NCBI RefSeq assembly: GCF_001422285.1
Contig: NZ_LMMO01000001.1
Location: forward strand, 74,292-138,291
DNA length: 64,000 bases
Reading direction: 5' to 3'
From: Frigoribacterium sp. Leaf263
Lineage (GTDB): Bacteria > Actinomycetota > Actinomycetes > Actinomycetales > Microbacteriaceae
In this document: positions 8,293 to 15,800 of the stretch, piece after piece
Layout of the letters: each line of letters starts with the position of its first letter
Numbering within the stretch: position 1 is the first letter of the stretch
Translations under genes and position numbers: made by a program
The notes under the pieces: model-generated
Told to the model about the DNA's origin: nothing
Databases searched by the model: none
Seen by the model: only the letters and a program-made list of their open reading frames with translations

Positions 8293-9692
8293 GAGACCTT
8301 CACCCCGGTGTCGACGCCGATGCGTCCGGTGGGCACGGGATGCCCGCCCTTGACCCCGGTGTCGGGGCCGCCGACCGTCAGCGGGTCGACGAGCTTGCCG
8401 GGGTTCAGCAGCCCGTCGGGGTCGGTCGTCTCCGCCAGCGCCCGCGTGCGCGCGGGCTCGAAGTCCACGTACCACTGGTGCGGGTTGTGGTAGCCGACGC
8501 CCAGGCCCTTGAGCTTCTCGAAGCCCGCGTAGACGTCGGCGGCGCTCGTGTAGACGCCGGCGAGCATGCCGATCGGCCGACCGTGCTGCGACTCGATGTG
8601 CAGCATGCCGCCGGGGTAGACGGCGTGCACCTCGTCGATGCGGTCGACGAGGGCGTCGCCCGAGACCTCGACATGGAAGTACGTGTCGGGGTAGGCCTTC
8701 TGCAGCCACTCGATCGGGTGGTTGTACGACATCATGCTGATCTTCATCGACGTCTGCGCGCCCTCGCGGACGTCCTCGACACGGCCTCCCGCCTCCTCGA
8801 CCATCCGGCTCGCCTCGGCGACGGTCGCGACGTCGAGGATGGCCCGGAGGCTCACCCGGCCGGCGGGGATGCCGGGGTCGGCCGGCAGCGCGTCGGCCAG
8901 GGTCGGCAGATCGGCGCTGACGAGCCGCGGCGTCGGCTCGAGGTCGGCGAACGGCCTGATGAGGCCGAGGGCCTGCTCGAACGTGTCGAAGCTGGCGAAG
9001 AAGCCGCGCCAGTCCTGCAGGGGCTCGAGCTGCACGGTCGCCCGGGCGATGACGCCGGCCGTGCCGTAGTTGTGCACGTACGGCTGCGCGTCGTCGCCCT
9101 CGACGTGCACGAGGGTGGCATCGGGCGCGGCGTGCACGACGTCGAGCGCCGTGACGAAGCCCGAGCTGTTCGACCCGTGCTTGATCGATCCGGTGCCGCC
9201 CGAGCCGCCCGACAGGAACCCGCCGAGCGACGACTGGGCCGTCGACGGGTACATGAGGATCTGCTGCCCCGCCTTGTTCGCGGCCTGCTCGAGCGCGACC
9301 ATCGTCGCGCCGGCCTCGGCGGTGATGAAGCCGTCGCCGACCTCGACGATCGCCTTGGCGCGCGTCATGTCGAGCACCAGCCCGCCCGACATCGGGATCG
9401 CCTGGCCGTAGTTGCCGGTGCCCTTGCCGCGCGGGGTGACCGGCACGCCGTGGCGAACCGCAGCGGCGACGACCTCGGCGATCTGCTCGGCGCTCGCCGG
9501 GTAGGCCACCAGGTCGGCGAGACCGAGGGGCAGCTGCTCGCTGATCACGGGCGAGAGCCGCGAGCCGTCGACCGACGCCTTCTCGCGGGCGGCGAGCTCG
9601 ACCGAGACGCCGCGCTCGCCGAGCAGGGTGCGGAGCTCGCCCTCGAGGGCGGCCAGCGCCTCCGGGGCTGCGGGGGGACGGATGTCGTTCAT
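8289..9692 (-). CDS. FAD-linked oxidoreductase, vanillyl-alcohol-oxidase/GlcD superfamily
   Basis: Flavin oxidase or dehydrogenase of 467 residues. The N-terminal PCMH-type FAD domain shows PRGKGTGNYGQAIPMSGGLVL and a conserved glycine-rich stretch, GGFLSGGSGGTGS. The C-terminal half matches the oxidase substrate-cap region and ends with PDGLLNPGKLVDP, a standard closing motif of this superfamily. Known members oxidise 2-hydroxy acids, alcohols or phenols with FAD. Here it sits between the lipoprotein gene and the creatininase-family gene and is coupled to the latter, so it probably oxidises a pathway intermediate. No histidine resembling a covalent-FAD site can be assigned with confidence. 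Confidence 0.85.
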   Translation of the reverse strand: MNDIRPPAAPEALAALEGELRTLLGERGVSVELAAREKASVDGSRLSPVISEQLPLGLADLVAYPASAEQIAEVVAAAVRHGVPVTPRGKGTGNYGQAIPMSGGLVLDMTRAKAIVEVGDGFITAEAGATMVALEQAANKAGQQILMYPSTAQSSLGGFLSGGSGGTGSIKHGSNSSGFVTALDVVHAAPDATLVHVEGDDAQPYVHNYGTAGVIARATVQLEPLQDWRGFFASFDTFEQALGLIRPFADLEPTPRLVSADLPTLADALPADPGIPAGRVSLRAILDVATVAEASRMVEEAGGRVEDVREGAQTSMKISMMSYNHPIEWLQKAYPDTYFHVEVSGDALVDRIDEVHAVYPGGMLHIESQHGRPIGMLAGVYTSAADVYAGFEKLKGLGVGYHNPHQWYVDFEPARTRALAETTDPDGLLNPGKLVDPLTVGGPDTGVKGGHPVPTGRIGVDTGVKVS

Positions 9693-9750
9693 GGTGCGTC
9701 CTGTCTGGAGAGGAGGGAGGAGGCCCGGCTCGCACCGGGCCCCCGGGTGA

Positions 9751-10941
9751 TCAGAAGCCGAGGCTGATCGTGTCGTCGAGGAACTCGTTCGTGTACAGGT
9801 CGGACGGCGCGAGGCCCTCCTTCAGCGTCGAGCCCTGCTTCTCGAAGATCTCCGTGTCGAGGTCGATGATCGTCTGCATGCGCTCCTCGTCCATGTCGCC
9901 GACGTAGCCGTTGTCGCCGTCGGTCGCGATCTTCAGCTCCTTCATCTTGTCGACGGCGTACGCGGCGACGTCCTCGTCGTAGACCCAGCCGGTGTCGTAC
10001 TGGTCGACGAGGTCGACGATCTTCTCGTTGGTGGCCTCGGGCGAGGCGAAGTAGTCGACGTCGGCCTGCTGCAGCACGGGCACGAGCTTCTCGAGGCAGG
10101 GGCTGAGCTCCTCGAGGTCGCCGGTGCGGACCGACATGGCCTCGGGGTAGATCGGGTAGCCGGTGTCATTGATCAGCTGGTAGTCGAGCGGCTCGCCCCA
10201 GGCCGAGACCTGGTTCTCGTAGACGAACGGCTCGGCGGTGGCGAAGCCCTGCTGCGCGTCCTTGCCCTGGGCGACGACGAACTTCGCGGGGGTGCCGTCG
10301 TAGCTGCCGTCGGTGACCGACTCGGGCACGATCCCGTTGCCGACGAGGTAGTCCATGTAGGCGGCGCCGCCGAAGTAGCGGACGACCCCGCCCTCGGCCT
10401 CGAGCTCGGCGCCCAGCTCCTCGATGGTCGACACGTCGGGGTAGGTCGCCGGGTCCCACATGATCATCTGCGGCGAGATGTCGTTCTCGGCGAAGACGGC
10501 CGTGGTGGGCAGGTCGGCCGAGTTCTGCACGGCCACGTCGGTGGTGACGTAGCCCATCGTGATCTCGTCGTCCTGGTACATCTGCGAGGGGACGGTGTTG
10601 AAGCCGATGGCGGGTCCGCCGGCGCGGATCTCGACCTTCACCCCGGTGGGCTCGCCGCCGATGACGAGGTCGCTCGAGACCGACTTCTGGTCGGCGTCGA
10701 CGGTGTAGTCGTCGCCGAGCAGCTGATAGGCGTGCCCGTGCTCGGCCTCGGGGTTCCAGTCGGTCTGGATCACCACGGTGGCGGGGCAGACGCCCGAGAG
10801 GTCGACGGCCGACCCGCTCGCGGCGGCCTGCGGGGCGGCGTCGTCGCTCGATCCGCCCGAGCAGGCCGAGAGGGCGGCGGCCGTGACGACGACGAGTCCG
10901 AGGGCGGTGAGGGTGCGGGAGGCGCGGGAGGTGCGGGGCAT
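9751..10941 (-). CDS. ABC transporter substrate-binding lipoprotein, NMT1/THI5 (SsuA-like)
   Basis: Extracytoplasmic receptor of 396 residues. It has a lipoprotein signal peptide with lipobox ALSACSGG around residue 27, followed by a Ser/Asp/Ala linker. The mature protein fits the NMT1/THI5-like binding fold used for sulfonates, nitrate, pyrimidines and other nitrogen compounds (VVIQTDWNPEAEHGHAYQLL near the start of the fold). It forms an importer with the permease and ATPase genes transcribed just before it. RBS AGGAG precedes the ATG. The nearest characterised uses that fit the context are hydroxymethylpyrimidine and purine-like ligands, but the ligand cannot be read from sequence. Confidence 0.87.
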   Translation of the reverse strand: MPRTSRASRTLTALGLVVVTAAALSACSGGSSDDAAPQAAASGSAVDLSGVCPATVVIQTDWNPEAEHGHAYQLLGDDYTVDADQKSVSSDLVIGGEPTGVKVEIRAGGPAIGFNTVPSQMYQDDEITMGYVTTDVAVQNSADLPTTAVFAENDISPQMIMWDPATYPDVSTIEELGAELEAEGGVVRYFGGAAYMDYLVGNGIVPESVTDGSYDGTPAKFVVAQGKDAQQGFATAEPFVYENQVSAWGEPLDYQLINDTGYPIYPEAMSVRTGDLEELSPCLEKLVPVLQQADVDYFASPEATNEKIVDLVDQYDTGWVYDEDVAAYAVDKMKELKIATDGDNGYVGDMDEERMQTIIDLDTEIFEKQGSTLKEGLAPSDLYTNEFLDDTISLGF

Positions 10942-11099
10942 GGGGTCTCCTGTCGGGGGTGGAGCAGGGGATGGTGCGGGGCGGGGTGCCGTGGAGCGTG
11001 TGCTGTGGATGGTGCGGGGAGGTGCTGTCGGGAGGTGCGGAGGGGTGGTCGAGGAGGCGCGGGTCGACTGGGCGATGCGCGCTGCGGGGGAGGGGCGGC
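10942..11099 (-). other. Intercistronic region with short repeats and a dispersed-motif copy
   Basis: 158 bases between the permease stop and the lipoprotein start. I see no gene. It holds a 13-bp direct repeat, GGATGGTGCGGGG, at 10969-10981 and 11007-11019, and an exact copy of the dispersed 13-mer at 11053-11065. It may be an mRNA processing or differential-expression spacer, since lipoprotein genes of importers are often expressed above their permeases (inference). Confidence 0.4.
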
Positions 11100-11978
11100 T
11101 CAGTTCGCGCTGTACCAGCGGCCGATCGCGAGGCGGCGGAGCCAGCCGAACGCGACGAAGACGACGACGCCGAGCACGCTGGCGACGACGATGGCGGCGA
11201 ACATCTCGGCGCCGTTGAGGCGCTGGTTCATCACCGAGATCAGGACGCCCAGTCCGCCGTCACCGCGCTGGAAGAACTGGTCGGCGACGATGGCGCCGAT
11301 GACCGAGAGGCCGGCCGAGTTGCGGAGGCCGATGAAGATCGAGGGCAGCGCCGCGGGGAACCGCAGCTTCGTCAGCAGGGTGAGGCGCGAGGCGCCCTGC
11401 AGCTGGAAGAGCTCGCGCTGGCCCTTGTCGACGGACTGGAGGCCGAACAGCGTGTTCGAGACCATCGGGAACAGCGCGAACATGACCGTCACGATGATGC
11501 GCGACGGCATCTCGTACCCGAACAGCGAGCCGATCAGCGGCACGAGCGCGAGGATCGGGATGCACTGCAGCACCACGGCGTAGGGGAACAGCGCGCTCTC
11601 GATCCAGCTGGCCTGCACCATGAGCACGGCCCAGGCCATGCCGATGACGATGGCGATCGCGAGGCCGATCACGGCGATCAGGGTCGTGTTGCCGAGGGCC
11701 TCGAGCAGGTCGGGGCGGAAGTCGCCGTCGAAGAGCAGGGCCTGGACGACGAGGTGCGGGTACGGCACCAGGAACGGCAGGCCGCGCACCTGGTCGTAGT
11801 AGGCGGCGATGGCGTAGCCGACGCCGATCAGCACGAAGAAGACGGCGATCGGCAGCACGATGTTCCTGATGCGGGTGGCCCGCGGCGAGGCCGTCCGCCG
11901 GGGCGGCTTCGGCCCCGAGAGGCGGGTGGCCGTCGTGGCGGCGGGCTCGGTGCGCGAGACGCGGGTGTCGACGGCCAT
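11100..11978 (-). CDS. ABC transporter permease, SsuC/TauC type
   Basis: Membrane subunit of the island importer, 292 residues. A polar N-terminal 40 residues (SGPKPPRRTASPRATR) is followed by six predicted membrane spans and the family's cytoplasmic loop QLQGASRLTLLTKLRFPAALP near residue 190. The start ATG overlaps the TGA of the ATPase gene by one base (TGATG), a sign of tight translational coupling. The SsuC/TauC family carries small polar organic molecules; together with NMT1/THI5-type binding protein this suggests import of a nitrogen-containing small molecule. Confidence 0.9.
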   Translation of the reverse strand: MAVDTRVSRTEPAATTATRLSGPKPPRRTASPRATRIRNIVLPIAVFFVLIGVGYAIAAYYDQVRGLPFLVPYPHLVVQALLFDGDFRPDLLEALGNTTLIAVIGLAIAIVIGMAWAVLMVQASWIESALFPYAVVLQCIPILALVPLIGSLFGYEMPSRIIVTVMFALFPMVSNTLFGLQSVDKGQRELFQLQGASRLTLLTKLRFPAALPSIFIGLRNSAGLSVIGAIVADQFFQRGDGGLGVLISVMNQRLNGAEMFAAIVVASVLGVVVFVAFGWLRRLAIGRWYSAN

Positions 11979-12757
11979 CAGTTGTGCCCTTCTCGGAGTG
12001 CGTGGCTGACCTCGCCGACGAGTTCGGCGAACTCGGCGGTGAAGCGGATCTCGGGGTCGCGGGGCATGTCGAACGGCACGTCGAACTCGCCGACGATGCG
12101 CCCGGGGCGACCGGACATGACGACCACGCGGGTCGAGAGGTAGACGGCCTCCGACACGGAGTGGGTGATGAACAGTCCGGCGAAGCGCTTCTCGACGAAC
12201 AGGCGCAGCAGCTCGTCGTTCAGTCGTTCGCGGGTGATCTCGTCGAGTGCGCCGAACGGCTCGTCGAAGAGGAACAGCTCGGGGTCGAGGGTGAGGGAGC
12301 GGGCGAGGGAGGCGCGCATCCGCATGCCGCCCGACAGCTCCTTCGGCAGGTTCGACTCGAAGCCCGACAGGCCGACCAGATCGATCGACTCCTGCGCCGC
12401 GGCACGGCGGGCGGTCTTCGGCGCCCCGTTCAGCTCGGCGAGCAGCTCGACGTTGTCGCGCACGGTGCGCCAGGGCAGCAGCGTGGCGTCCTGGAAGACG
12501 TAGCCGATGCGGTCGGTGTCGACCTCGGCGCTGCCGTGCGACGCGTTCTCGAGCCCCGATGCGATGCGCAGCAGCGTGGACTTGCCGCAGCCGGACGGGC
12601 CGACGACGGTGACGAACTCGCCCCGGTCGACGGTGAGGTCGACGTCCTGCAGGGCGACGGTGCCGTTGGCGAACCGCATGGCGACGTCGCGGAAGTCGAG
12701 CAGGGTGTCGACCCGCGTCGAGGCCGGCGGGGCGACGGGAGGGCTGGCGATGGTCAT
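11978..12757 (-). CDS. ABC transporter ATP-binding protein, SsuB/TauB type
   Basis: ATPase of the island importer, 259 residues. Walker A GPSGCGKST, Q-loop in YVFQDATLLPW, signature LSGGM, Walker B LFLFDEPFGALDE and switch histidine in THSVSEA are all intact. The ATG at 12757 lies seven bases after the stop of the cytosine-deaminase-like gene and the gene ends inside the permease start. A much longer open frame in the same phase covers the antisense of the upstream amidohydrolase and is not real. Confidence 0.93.
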   Translation of the reverse strand: MTIASPPVAPPASTRVDTLLDFRDVAMRFANGTVALQDVDLTVDRGEFVTVVGPSGCGKSTLLRIASGLENASHGSAEVDTDRIGYVFQDATLLPWRTVRDNVELLAELNGAPKTARRAAAQESIDLVGLSGFESNLPKELSGGMRMRASLARSLTLDPELFLFDEPFGALDEITRERLNDELLRLFVEKRFAGLFITHSVSEAVYLSTRVVVMSGRPGRIVGEFDVPFDMPRDPEIRFTAEFAELVGEVSHALREGHN

Positions 12758-12764
12758 GATCGGG

Positions 12765-14054
12765 TCACCGGGTCTCTGCGAGGGTCGGGCGGGGGGAGGC
12801 GGGCGTCGCCGTGGAGGACGACTCCGCGAGGGACTCCGCGGGATCGGCGATCGAGCGGGTGACCCGGCTCTCGGCGACGAGTCGGCCGGCGTGGACGACG
12901 AAGCGGTCGGCCGACGCGTCGGCGACGACGTCGGCCAGCGAGCCGGCCCGGACGGCCAGCAGCTCGGCACGGGCCCCGGCGGCGACGCCCGCGACGGGCA
13001 GCCCCATGACCGATCGCGCCGAGTCGCTGACCGCGGCGTAGGCCTCGTCGATCGTGAGATGTCCGGCGGTGACGAGCAGCATGGCGGTCTCGAGCGCGTC
13101 GCTGCGGCCGAGGGGGTTGAAGGGGTCGCGGACGTTGTCGGCGCCGGCGGCGAGACGCACGCCCGCGTCGAGCAGCGGCCGCAGTGCGGTGAGGCCGCGC
13201 GGCGTCGAGACCGGGTGGCCCCAGCCCTGCAGGTACAGGTTCGTGATGGGGTTCGCGATGACGCCCATGTCGGCGGCGAGCACGGCCGCGACGATGTCGT
13301 CGCGACGCTCGGCGGGCATCGAGCCGAGCCGCGTGCAGTGCCCGGCCGAGACGGTCGTCGTCCAGTCGGCGACACGGCGGGCGTACTCGTCGAGGGTCAC
13401 GGCCCCGTCGAGGCTCTCGTCGGTGTGCAGGTCGACGCCGACGCCGCGGCGCTCGGCGAGGTCGAGGAGGCGGTGCAGATCGCCGTGCGGATCCCTCGAC
13501 AGGTGGGGTGCGCCTCCCACGAGGTCGACCCCCAGGTCGAGGACGGCCTCGATGTCTGAGTCGGGGCTGTCCTGCGAGGCGAGGGCGACGATCTCGACGT
13601 CGATCAGCCCGCGCAGCTCGTCGCGCACCCGCACCAGGGCCTCGGCGCCGCGGGTCGGCCGGTCGCCGAGCAGCACGTCGACGTGGGTGCGGACGGCGGT
13701 CGTGCCCTGGGCGAGCATGGCCAGCAGCTGACGCCGGGCGCGGTCCGCGATGTCGTCGACCGTCATCGTCGCGGCGTAGACGCGCCACGAGGCGATCGCG
13801 AGCTCCAGGTCGCCCATCGGCGGGCGGATGGCGTCCCACGAGAGGGCCTTGTCGAGGTGCGCGTGCGGCTCGGCGGGTGCCGTGAGGAGCACGTGCCCGG
13901 CCAGGTCGAGGGTCTCGATCCCGGGGGCCGCGGGTGCCGTGCCCGCCGGGAGCACCGCCTCCACGACGTCGCCCGCGATGCGCACGTCGACCACCTCGCC
14001 GCTCGGCAGGGTGGCGTTCCGCAGCAGGGAGAGCTGTCGGGGCAGTCGGGTCAC
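12765..14054 (-). CDS. Cytosine-deaminase-like amidohydrolase
   Basis: Metal-dependent hydrolase of 429 residues, first gene of the nine-gene leftward operon. Metal and catalytic motifs are of the cytosine deaminase (CodA) group: PHAHLDKAL, HTDES, SAGHC and GADNVRDPFNPLG, the last corresponding to the GxDxxxDPxxPLG signature of CodA relatives. The family deaminates cytosine, isoguanine and other aminated heterocycles or opens cyclic ureides; the substrate here is unknown. GTG start, with GAGAGG upstream. The last 35 residues are a Ser/Thr/Ala-rich tail not typical of CodA. Expression probably comes from the divergent promoter at 14099-14127. Confidence 0.85.
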   Translation of the reverse strand: MTRLPRQLSLLRNATLPSGEVVDVRIAGDVVEAVLPAGTAPAAPGIETLDLAGHVLLTAPAEPHAHLDKALSWDAIRPPMGDLELAIASWRVYAATMTVDDIADRARRQLLAMLAQGTTAVRTHVDVLLGDRPTRGAEALVRVRDELRGLIDVEIVALASQDSPDSDIEAVLDLGVDLVGGAPHLSRDPHGDLHRLLDLAERRGVGVDLHTDESLDGAVTLDEYARRVADWTTTVSAGHCTRLGSMPAERRDDIVAAVLAADMGVIANPITNLYLQGWGHPVSTPRGLTALRPLLDAGVRLAAGADNVRDPFNPLGRSDALETAMLLVTAGHLTIDEAYAAVSDSARSVMGLPVAGVAAGARAELLAVRAGSLADVVADASADRFVVHAGRLVAESRVTRSIADPAESLAESSSTATPASPRPTLAETR

Positions 14055-14098
14055 GGGGGCCTCTCGGGTCGGGCTGGCGTACGGGCCGTCGGTCGGTC

Positions 14099-14127
14099 AG
14101 AATGTTGATGGCGTCAACATGTGTCAA
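14099..14127 (-). promoter_or_regulatory. Promoter of the leftward island operon with a dyad operator
   Basis: On the minus strand a consensus -35 TTGACA (14122-14127) is separated by exactly 17 bases from a -10 CATTCT (14099-14104). The spacer contains a perfect inverted repeat, TGTTGA-N5-TCAACA, at 14103-14119. A protein bound there would block RNA polymerase. The divergent XRE-cupin gene is the obvious candidate for the binder (inference). The transcript would begin near 14092, leaving about 38 bases before the first start codon. Confidence 0.6.
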
Positions 14128-14178
14128 TCTAAGGAGTGCTCGTTTCCGACAGATGACGCGACCGTTTCGCCGTGTTAA

Positions 14179-14832
14179 TTGCTCGCCGAGCACACCGGAC
14201 CCCGTGGTAGACCTCGTCTGACCACCCGACCGAGGAGGCCCCCCGTCACGTCCCTCGACGCCCCCGTCGACCCGCAGGCCCTGGCCGTCGGCGGTCGGAT
14301 CCGCGCTCTGCGTCGCGCTCGCGGGCTCACCCTCGTCCAGCTCGCCGCCGAGGCGCAGCTGTCGCATCCGTTCCTCAGCCAGCTCGAGCGCGGACTCGCC
14401 CGACCGAGCATGGTGTCGCTCGAGCGGATCGCCCGGGCCCTCGGGTCGAGTCAGGTCGAGATCCTCGCGGTGGTCGACGATCAGCGCACGGCCGACGGGC
14501 CGGTCGTCGGCTTCGTCGGGGTCGCCGACGGATCGACCGGACGCTACGGGCAGGCCGCCGCGCGCCTCCTCACCCCGCCCGACCGGCCGTTCCGCGTCAT
14601 GGAGATGTCGGGCGCGAACCTCGACCCCGGCGACTTCTTCGTGCACGCCGAAGACGAGTTCGTGCACGTCGTGTCCGGCCGGCTGCGCGTCGACCTCGAC
14701 GACGAGGGCGCCCGCGTTCTGGCCGCGGGCGACTCCCTGTACTACGGCGGCGGCACCCGTCACCGCTGGAGCGCCGTCGGTGACGACGGCTACCGCCTGT
14801 TCGTCGTCAAGCAGAGACCGGAGCCCGTGTGA
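14179..14832 (+). CDS. XRE-cupin family transcriptional regulator
   Basis: Regulator with an N-terminal XRE helix-turn-helix (GRIRALRRARGLTLVQLAAEAQLSHPFLSQLERG begins the domain, about residues 38-90) and a C-terminal cupin (FFVHAEDEFVHVVSGRLRVDL), the architecture of SutR/PuuR-like regulators in which the cupin senses a small molecule. It is divergent from the catabolic operon and coupled to the oxidoreductase gene by a GTGA overlap. The start is unclear: TTG 14179 is the only canonical start before the HTH, yet a good GAGGAGG ribosome site lies about 50 bases downstream with no ATG or GTG after it at proper distance. The true start may be non-canonical. Confidence 0.85.
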   Translation: MLAEHTGPRGRPRLTTRPRRPPVTSLDAPVDPQALAVGGRIRALRRARGLTLVQLAAEAQLSHPFLSQLERGLARPSMVSLERIARALGSSQVEILAVVDDQRTADGPVVGFVGVADGSTGRYGQAAARLLTPPDRPFRVMEMSGANLDPGDFFVHAEDEFVHVVSGRLRVDLDDEGARVLAAGDSLYYGGGTRHRWSAVGDDGYRLFVVKQRPEPV

Positions 14833-15791
14833 CCGATCCGACCCGCCTCCCCGAGACCGCCCTCGACGCCGTCGTCACCGCCCGCACGCGTGCGGCCGAG
14901 GTCGTCGACCTCTTCGAGCTCGCCGCCGCCGACGGATCGCCGCTGCCGCGCTGGCAGCCCGGCGCCCACGTCGACGTCGCCCTGCCCACCGGCGAGGTGC
15001 GGCAGTACTCGCTCTGCGGCGACCCGGCCGCCGACGGGTGGCGCATCGGCGTGCTGCGCGAGACCGACGGACGAGGAGGCTCGGCCTGGCTGCACGAGAA
15101 CCTGGCCGTCGGCGACACGGTCCGGCTCGCCGGCCCCCGCAACCACTTCGAGTTCGAGCCGCGGCGCGGCACGTCGTACGTCTTCGTCGCCGGCGGCGTC
15201 GGCATCACCCCGATCTCGGCCATGGCCCGCGCGGCCGCCGCGGCGGGCCTCGACTACGTGCTGCACTACGCCGGCCGGTCGCGCTCGACCATGGCGCTCA
15301 TCGACGAGCTCGCCGCCCTGCACGGCGAGAGACTCGTGCTGCACGTCGCCGACGAGGGCGGACGCCTCGACGTCGAGGCGCTCTTCGCGGCCCTGGCCCC
15401 CTTCACGACGACGTACTGCTGCGGACCCGAGCGACTGGTCGCGGCGGTCGAGGCCGCCGGCGCCGGGCGTCAGGTCGTCGTCGAGCGCTTCGAGGCGAAG
15501 GCCGTCGGCGAGCCCGTGCGGCACGAGTCGTTCGAGGTCGAGCTGGCCGGGTCGGGCCTGACGGTCACGGTGCCGCCCGACCGTTCGGTGCTCGACGTGG
15601 TCGAGGAGGCCGGCGTGCTCGTGCTCTCGAGCTGCCGCGAGGGCACCTGCGGCACCTGCGAGACGACCGTGCTCGAGGGCGAGGTCGATCACCGCGACTC
15701 GATCCTGACCCCCGACGAGCAGGCGGCGGGCGACCGGATGTTCCTCTGCGTCTCGCGGGCGGCCTGCCCTCGCCTCGTGCTCGACCTGTAG
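14829..15791 (+). CDS. Phthalate-dioxygenase-reductase-like ferredoxin oxidoreductase (FMN, NAD, 2Fe-2S)
   Basis: Electron-transfer reductase of 320 residues. Order: flavin-binding barrel (RQYSLCGDP), NAD(P)-binding domain (VAGGVGITPISAM, then CCGPERL), and a C-terminal plant-type 2Fe-2S domain with cysteines in SSCREGTCGTC and a fourth in FLCVS. Such PDR/VanB-type proteins hand electrons to Rieske oxygenases that hydroxylate or demethylate aromatic and N-methylated compounds. No Rieske oxygenase is encoded in the window. The GTG overlaps the regulator's TGA, so the two are co-expressed, perhaps independently of the large operon. Confidence 0.9.
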   Translation: MTDPTRLPETALDAVVTARTRAAEVVDLFELAAADGSPLPRWQPGAHVDVALPTGEVRQYSLCGDPAADGWRIGVLRETDGRGGSAWLHENLAVGDTVRLAGPRNHFEFEPRRGTSYVFVAGGVGITPISAMARAAAAAGLDYVLHYAGRSRSTMALIDELAALHGERLVLHVADEGGRLDVEALFAALAPFTTTYCCGPERLVAAVEAAGAGRQVVVERFEAKAVGEPVRHESFEVELAGSGLTVTVPPDRSVLDVVEEAGVLVLSSCREGTCGTCETTVLEGEVDHRDSILTPDEQAAGDRMFLCVSRAACPRLVLDL

Positions 15792-15800
15792 GCCCGCGCC

